This document shows, piece after piece, positions 5,554-9,475 of a stretch of DNA of 9,475 nt. Numbering within the stretch: the stretch's first letter is position 1; every line of letters starts with the position of its first letter. The position numbers and the translations under genes are program-made. The stretch is from Geoglobus sp. (GTDB taxonomy: Archaea; Halobacteriota; Archaeoglobi; Archaeoglobales; Archaeoglobaceae): NCBI GenBank assembly GCA_027016965.1, contig JALURI010000191.1:1-9475 (forward strand). Reading direction: 5' to 3'. The notes beneath the pieces were generated by a model. That model searched no databases and was not told the origin of the DNA. It was given only the letters and a program-made list of their open reading frames with translations.

Positions 5554-7410
5554 ATGAAAATACTTCTGCTTCACTCAGACTACATTGAATACGAGATAAA
5601 GAAAAAAACAAGGTTTGCTGAGCCATTTGAAGGAAAAGGAGAAAGAGTTGACGAAGCTCTTGTTGTTTTTGTCTCTGTTGAGAAAGGCGATACAGAGGAT
5701 ACGGCATTGAGGGCAGTTGAGGAGATAAAAGATATTGCAGGAAAGGTAAATGCAGATAAAATTGTGCTCTATCCTTATGCTCATCTCTCATCGGATCTTG
5801 CTGATGCTGAAACTGCCGTTAATCTCCTAAAATATATGGAAAAGGAGCTATCGAATGAATTTGAGGTTTATCGCTCACCATTTGGATGGTACAAATCATT
5901 CAAAATTTCATGTAAAGGACATCCTTTGAGTGAACTTTCGAGGGAGATCAAGGGTGAAGACATTGAGCTAACTCAGGCTTTGAAAGATGAAGAAAAGGCA
6001 GAAAGTTACTGGTATATCCTTACACCTGAAAAGGAGCTTGTAGAAGTTGATAAATTTGATTTTACTGGGTATGAAAACTTGAAAAAGTTTGTTGATTATG
6101 AAATTGCAAAGAGAAGGGCAGTTGATCGTACCCCGCCTCATGTGGAACTGATGAAAAAACTTGAGATAGCGGACTATGAGGAGGCATCAGACAGCGGTCA
6201 CATGCGATACCATCCCAATGGCAGACTAATCAAAAGCCTTCTTGAAACATTTGTCACAGAGAAATGCGTGGAATATGGGGCAATGGAGGTTGAAACCCCC
6301 ATAATGTACGACAGAAACCATCCTACTCTCAGAAAGTACCTTGAGAGATTTCCAGCAAGGCAGTACATAATAAAAGGTGACAAGAGAGATTTCTTCTTAA
6401 GGTTTGCAGCTTGCTTTGGACAGTTTTTGATGACATCTCAGGCGACTCTCACATACAAACATCTCCCCTTCAAAATGTACGAACTCACCCGCTATTCATT
6501 CCGAAAGGAGCAGAGGGGAGAACTTGTAGGATTGAGGAGGCTGAGAGCATTCACAATGCCAGATATGCATACCGTGGTAAAGGACATAGAAGAGGCAAAG
6601 GAAGAGTTCTATAACCAGTACAAGCTTTCAGTTGAGGTCCTGAAAGAAATTGGACTTGAACCTGAGGACTATGAGGTTGCAATAAGGATAACTAAGGATT
6701 TTTATCAGGAAAACAGGGATTTTATCCATTCCATAGCTGAAATTCTGGGAAAGCCGATTCTCATTGAAATGTGGGACAGGAGGTTCTTTTACTTTGTTCT
6801 CAAGTTCGAGTTCAACTTTGTTGATGCTCTTGACAAAGCCTCAGCTCTTTCAACTGTCCAGATAGATGTGGAGAATGCCGAGCGATATGGCATCACGTAC
6901 GTTGATTCAGATGGAAAAGAGAAATATCCGTATATACTCCACTGTTCTGCAAGCGGTGCCATTGAGAGAGTCATCTATGCATTGCTTGAAAAGGCATTTC
7001 TCAAATCAAAGGATGACATACCTCCAATGCTTCCGGTATGGCTTTCACCAACTCAGGTTAGAATAATCCCAATTGCAGAGAGGCATCTTGAGAAAGCGAT
7101 AGGAATAGCTCAGGAGCTGAACAGGAACAGAATAAGAGCAGATGTTGATGACAGGGATGAAACAACGGCCAAAAAAGTCAGAGATGCCTCAACAACCTGG
7201 ATACCATACATCGCGGTAATTGGAGATAGGGAGGTGGAGGAGAACTTACTTTCAATCACTGTCAGAAAGGAATCCACAATTGGAAAGCAGAAGAAGGTCA
7301 AAATGACCTTGGAAGAACTGATAAATGAGGTCAAAAAAGAAACGGAAGGAAAGCCATATAAGCCATTGCCCATGCATTTCATGCTATCAAGGAGACCTTC
7401 AATGAGGTGA
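5554..7410 (+). CDS. thrS: Threonyl-tRNA synthetase, archaeal type with N-terminal editing domain
   Basis: Charges tRNA-Thr with threonine and removes mischarged serine. At 618 residues it has three regions. The archaeal editing domain (about 1-140) has a D-aminoacyl-tRNA deacylase-like fold and includes the CKGHP segment with K121, the lysine I recall as catalytic in the Pyrococcus domain. The class II catalytic core (about 195-490) has motif 1 around EVETPIMYD with P249, motif 2 [18 protein letters not shown] from 316, and motif 3 SGAIERVIY with R472. Probable zinc ligands for threonine recognition are C287, H339 and H463. The anticodon-binding domain covers about 497-600. Bacterial-type ThrRS has TGS and HxxxH editing domains instead, so this is the archaeal form and complete. 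Its last codons carry the Shine-Dalgarno of the next gene, so the two are co-transcribed. No lesions seen. Confidence 0.97.
   Translation: MKILLLHSDYIEYEIKKKTRFAEPFEGKGERVDEALVVFVSVEKGDTEDTALRAVEEIKDIAGKVNADKIVLYPYAHLSSDLADAETAVNLLKYMEKELSNEFEVYRSPFGWYKSFKISCKGHPLSELSREIKGEDIELTQALKDEEKAESYWYILTPEKELVEVDKFDFTGYENLKKFVDYEIAKRRAVDRTPPHVELMKKLEIADYEEASDSGHMRYHPNGRLIKSLLETFVTEKCVEYGAMEVETPIMYDRNHPTLRKYLERFPARQYIIKGDKRDFFLRFAACFGQFLMTSQATLTYKHLPFKMYELTRYSFRKEQRGELVGLRRLRAFTMPDMHTVVKDIEEAKEEFYNQYKLSVEVLKEIGLEPEDYEVAIRITKDFYQENRDFIHSIAEILGKPILIEMWDRRFFYFVLKFEFNFVDALDKASALSTVQIDVENAERYGITYVDSDGKEKYPYILHCSASGAIERVIYALLEKAFLKSKDDIPPMLPVWLSPTQVRIIPIAERHLEKAIGIAQELNRNRIRADVDDRDETTAKKVRDASTTWIPYIAVIGDREVEENLLSITVRKESTIGKQKKVKMTLEELINEVKKETEGKPYKPLPMHFMLSRRPSMR
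7404..7410 (+). promoter_or_regulatory. Shine-Dalgarno embedded in the thrS stop region
   Basis: GAGGTGA overlaps the thrS stop codon (TGA 7408-7410) and lies four to five bases before the ATG at 7415, so the downstream membrane protein is probably translated by coupling to thrS. Confidence 0.75.
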
Positions 7411-7414
7411 TGAA

Positions 7415-7669
7415 ATGGACAAGGAAATAATAAAGGCAATCATTCCGCTGCTGATGGGCGTTGTTGCAGGCGCAATCTCGTATTTGTTAACAGGGGATTT
7501 CAGGGCAAGAGATCCATTTGGAGTAATTGTTCTTGCGTTTTTCATATACATTCACAGATTTATCCTTCCCAAGTTTGAGATCAAGATTGAAAGCAAGGAC
7601 TGGATTGGAATTGTATTTCTTACTCTTTCAACCTGGTACATTTCCTGGACACTCCTTTTAAATCAGTGA
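7415..7669 (+). CDS. EMC6-like small membrane protein
   Basis: An 84-residue integral membrane protein with three predicted helices, at about 8-25 (IPLLMGVVAGAISYLL), 34-52 (PFGVIVLAFFIYIHRFILP) and 62-82 (DWIGIVFLTLSTWYISWTLL). The pattern of a polar GDFRARDPFG loop after helix 1, a KDWIGI entry to helix 3 and a WTLLLN end fits archaeal relatives of eukaryotic EMC6, a subunit of the ER membrane protein complex. The archaeal function is unproven; a role in membrane protein insertion is suggested by homology only. The start is set by a strong Shine-Dalgarno inside the thrS end, four bases after that stop. This places it in one transcript with thrS, away from other membrane genes. Reality as a gene is nearly certain; the family call rests on pattern memory. 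Confidence 0.78.
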   Translation: MDKEIIKAIIPLLMGVVAGAISYLLTGDFRARDPFGVIVLAFFIYIHRFILPKFEIKIESKDWIGIVFLTLSTWYISWTLLLNQ

Positions 7670-7708
7670 TATTGTAAGAACGCTCTGCATCAACTTCACC
7701 CGGAAGCC

Positions 7709-7716
7709 TTATATTA
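7709..7716 (+). promoter_or_regulatory. TATA box of the ABCE1 gene (leaderless-type promoter)
   Basis: TTATATTA is centred 27-28 bases before the ABCE1 ATG at 7740, in the 70-base gap after the EMC6-like gene. No clear Shine-Dalgarno precedes the ATG. ABCE1 therefore probably has its own promoter and a leaderless mRNA, besides any read-through from thrS. Confidence 0.6.
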
Positions 7717-7739
7717 CGAATTCACCCCCTTCAGCAGGA

Positions 7740-9475
7740 ATGAGCATCAGGATCGCCGTAGTTGATAGAGAAAGATGTCAGCCAAAGAAGTGCAGCCAGG
7801 AATGCTACAAATACTGTCCCGTTGTGAGGACAGGAGGAGAGGCAATTGTTATTGAAGAGAAGGCAGTTATCAGTGAAGAGCTCTGTCAGGGATGCGGAAT
7901 TTGCGTTAAAAAATGTCCATTCAATGCAATATCTATTGTTGGGCTCCCATCACAGCTTGAGGGGCACGAAATCCATCGTTACGGCAAGAATGGCTTCATT
8001 CTCTATAATCTCCCGATCCCAAGAAAGGGAAGTGTTGTTGGTCTTCTCGGACCTAATGGAACTGGCAAGAGCACCGCTGTAAAGATACTTTCAGGACAGC
8101 TAAAACCAAATCTTGGAAAGGAAGATGCTGAGTGGGGTGAGGTACTTGACAGATTTCAGGGGACAGAGCTTTTTGACTACATGAAGACAGTTGCTGATGG
8201 AAGCATAAAAGCAAGCGTTAAACCCCAGTATGTTGAGGCAATACCAAAGATCTATAGCGGAAATGTAAAGGAGCTACTGCAGAATGTTGATGAGAAGGGA
8301 GATATGGATGTTTATGTTGACAAGCTTGGTCTTGAGAACTCTCTCAACAGAGACATAAGAGATCTGAGTGGAGGTGAGTTGCAGAGGGTTGCCATTTTAG
8401 CATGCATTCTCAGGGATGCGGATTTCTACTTCCTTGATGAGGTCACTTCCTACTTGGATATTCACCAGAGAATTGAATGCGCAAAGGTCATAAGGGAAAT
8501 CGCAGAGAAAAAGCCTGTTCTGATAGTGGAGCATGATATGGCTATTCTTGACATGCTTGCAGATTATGTGCACATAAGCTATGGCGAACCGGCAGTTTAC
8601 GGTGTTATAACAAATGCGAAGGGTGTTAGAGTTGGCATAAACCAGTATCTGAGAGGGTATTTAGCTGAGGAGAACATAAGAATCAGAGAGAAAGAAATTG
8701 AGTTCGAGATATTCCAGCCCTCAGAGTCTGAACTTGAGGAGGTTTTGATTGAATATCCCCCATTCACCAAAACCTTTTCAGGATTCAGACTAAACGCAGA
8801 AGGTGGGGAATTCAAGAGAGGAGAGGTGATTGGAATTCTCGGTCCCAATGCAACAGGAAAGAGCACCTTTGTAAAGGTTCTGGCTGGCGTGCTCAGGGAT
8901 GATGGAGAGATTGTGAAGCTTGACATCAGGGTCTCCTACAAGCCCCAGTATGTCAGAGGAGATATTTTGATGCCTGTGATATCTTTTCTGAGGAGCATAA
9001 ACCCCATGATAGACTCGTCGTACTACAAAACTGAGTACATCAGGCCTTTAAATCTTGAGAAGCTTCTGGACAAGAACATAGATGAACTGAGTGGAGGTGA
9101 GTTGCAGAGGGTTGCCATTTTAGCATGCATTCTCAGGGATGCTGACCTTTATCTTCTGGATGAACCATCAGCCCATCTTGATGTTGAGCAGAGAACCGAA
9201 GTGGCAAGAATTCTCAAGAGATTTGCCATGAACAACAGCAAGACGATTCTTGTTGTTGATCATGATATATATCTGGTGGATATGATCTCTGACAGGATAA
9301 TGGTCTTTGAGGGCGAGCCGGGGAAGAAAGGAAGAGCAGGGAAACCATCGGGTATAAGAGAGGGGATGAACAGATTCCTGAAAAATCTGGATATAACTTT
9401 CCGGAGAGATGAAGAAACAAAGAGACCAAGGGTGAACAAACCAGACTCAAGGCTTGACAGGGAGCAGAAGATGGT
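7740..9475 (+). CDS. ABCE1 / RNase L inhibitor homologue, ribosome-recycling ATPase (3' end cut by window)
   Basis: Splits ribosomes into subunits after termination, with aRF1 or Pelota, and also acts in initiation. 578 full codons are open to the window edge; the family is about 590 long, so only some ten codons are missing. Order: two 4Fe-4S motifs (C13, C18, C22, C26 and C49, C52, C55, C59); NBD1 with Walker A GPNGTGKST 104-112, signature LSGGELQR 209-216, Walker B D233/E234 and H265; hinge; NBD2 with Walker A GPNATGKST 368-376, signature 450-457, Walker B D474/E475 and H508; and a C-terminal hinge with SRLDREQKM. Twin ATPases with N-terminal iron-sulfur clusters are unique to ABCE1. Oddities: DEV instead of DEP after NBD1 Walker B, and a 56-base perfect repeat joining the two signature regions. 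The ATG at 7740 gives the expected MSIRIAVVDRERC start. Confidence 0.97.
   Translation, partial: MSIRIAVVDRERCQPKKCSQECYKYCPVVRTGGEAIVIEEKAVISEELCQGCGICVKKCPFNAISIVGLPSQLEGHEIHRYGKNGFILYNLPIPRKGSVVGLLGPNGTGKSTAVKILSGQLKPNLGKEDAEWGEVLDRFQGTELFDYMKTVADGSIKASVKPQYVEAIPKIYSGNVKELLQNVDEKGDMDVYVDKLGLENSLNRDIRDLSGGELQRVAILACILRDADFYFLDEVTSYLDIHQRIECAKVIREIAEKKPVLIVEHDMAILDMLADYVHISYGEPAVYGVITNAKGVRVGINQYLRGYLAEENIRIREKEIEFEIFQPSESELEEVLIEYPPFTKTFSGFRLNAEGGEFKRGEVIGILGPNATGKSTFVKVLAGVLRDDGEIVKLDIRVSYKPQYVRGDILMPVISFLRSINPMIDSSYYKTEYIRPLNLEKLLDKNIDELSGGELQRVAILACILRDADLYLLDEPSAHLDVEQRTEVARILKRFAMNNSKTILVVDHDIYLVDMISDRIMVFEGEPGKKGRAGKPSGIREGMNRFLKNLDITFRRDEETKRPRVNKPDSRLDREQKM
8364..8419 (+). repeat. 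Intragenic 56-bp direct repeat, copy 1 (NBD1 signature of ABCE1)
   Basis: Identical base for base to 9087-9142, 723 bases (241 codons) away and in the same frame. It encodes LSGGELQRVAILACILRD, codons 209 to 226, plus the start of the next codon. Confidence 0.95.
9087..9142 (+). repeat. Intragenic 56-bp direct repeat, copy 2 (NBD2 signature of ABCE1)
   Basis: Second copy, codons 450 to 467 plus two bases. Flanking codons differ at many silent positions between the two domains, while none differ inside the repeat. Confidence 0.95.

Overview
The window looks archaeal and most likely comes from the Archaeoglobales. Four things point there. The left-hand ATPase matches the AMA type of AAA protein, known from Archaeoglobus and methanogens. 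The CCA-adding enzyme is archaeal class I and its catalytic positions line up with the Archaeoglobus fulgidus enzyme. The threonyl-tRNA synthetase has the archaeal N-terminal editing domain. An ABCE1 gene is present. Several start codons lie 27-28 bases downstream of a TATA-like box with no leader, as in leaderless archaeal transcripts. GC appears moderate (not counted). The genus is an inference from remembered family features, not from a database match.

Left part (1-3741): an AMA-type AAA ATPase on the minus strand is divergent from a tight plus-strand operon thpR - cca - metallo-beta-lactamase hydrolase. Both junctions in the operon are 4-base ATGA overlaps. ThpR and Cca act on RNA ends and on the tRNA 3' end. 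The third protein has an RNase Z-like metal site, so the operon may serve tRNA 3'-end maturation.

Middle part (3742-5553): a decaying accessory segment read on the minus strand. In transcription order it holds a small hypothetical gene, an intact vapB-like antitoxin with a palindromic operator, a broken vapC (two stops and a frameshift), a small gene interrupted at a run of nine A, and a degraded conserved gene whose C-terminal half is still a 113-codon open frame without a usable start. Nearly all the damage is in this 1.2 kb, while the flanking genes are intact.

Right part (5554-9475): thrS with a leaderless-type promoter, a translationally coupled three-helix EMC6-like membrane protein, then a separately promoted ABCE1 ribosome-recycling ATPase that runs off the right end about ten codons short of its expected stop. 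The two ATPase halves of ABCE1 share a 56-base perfect repeat over their signature motifs, which looks like intragenic gene conversion. Together the flanking genes are translation housekeeping: tRNA end processing, tRNA charging and ribosome recycling. No RNA genes, CRISPR arrays or insertion sequences with recognisable ends were seen.
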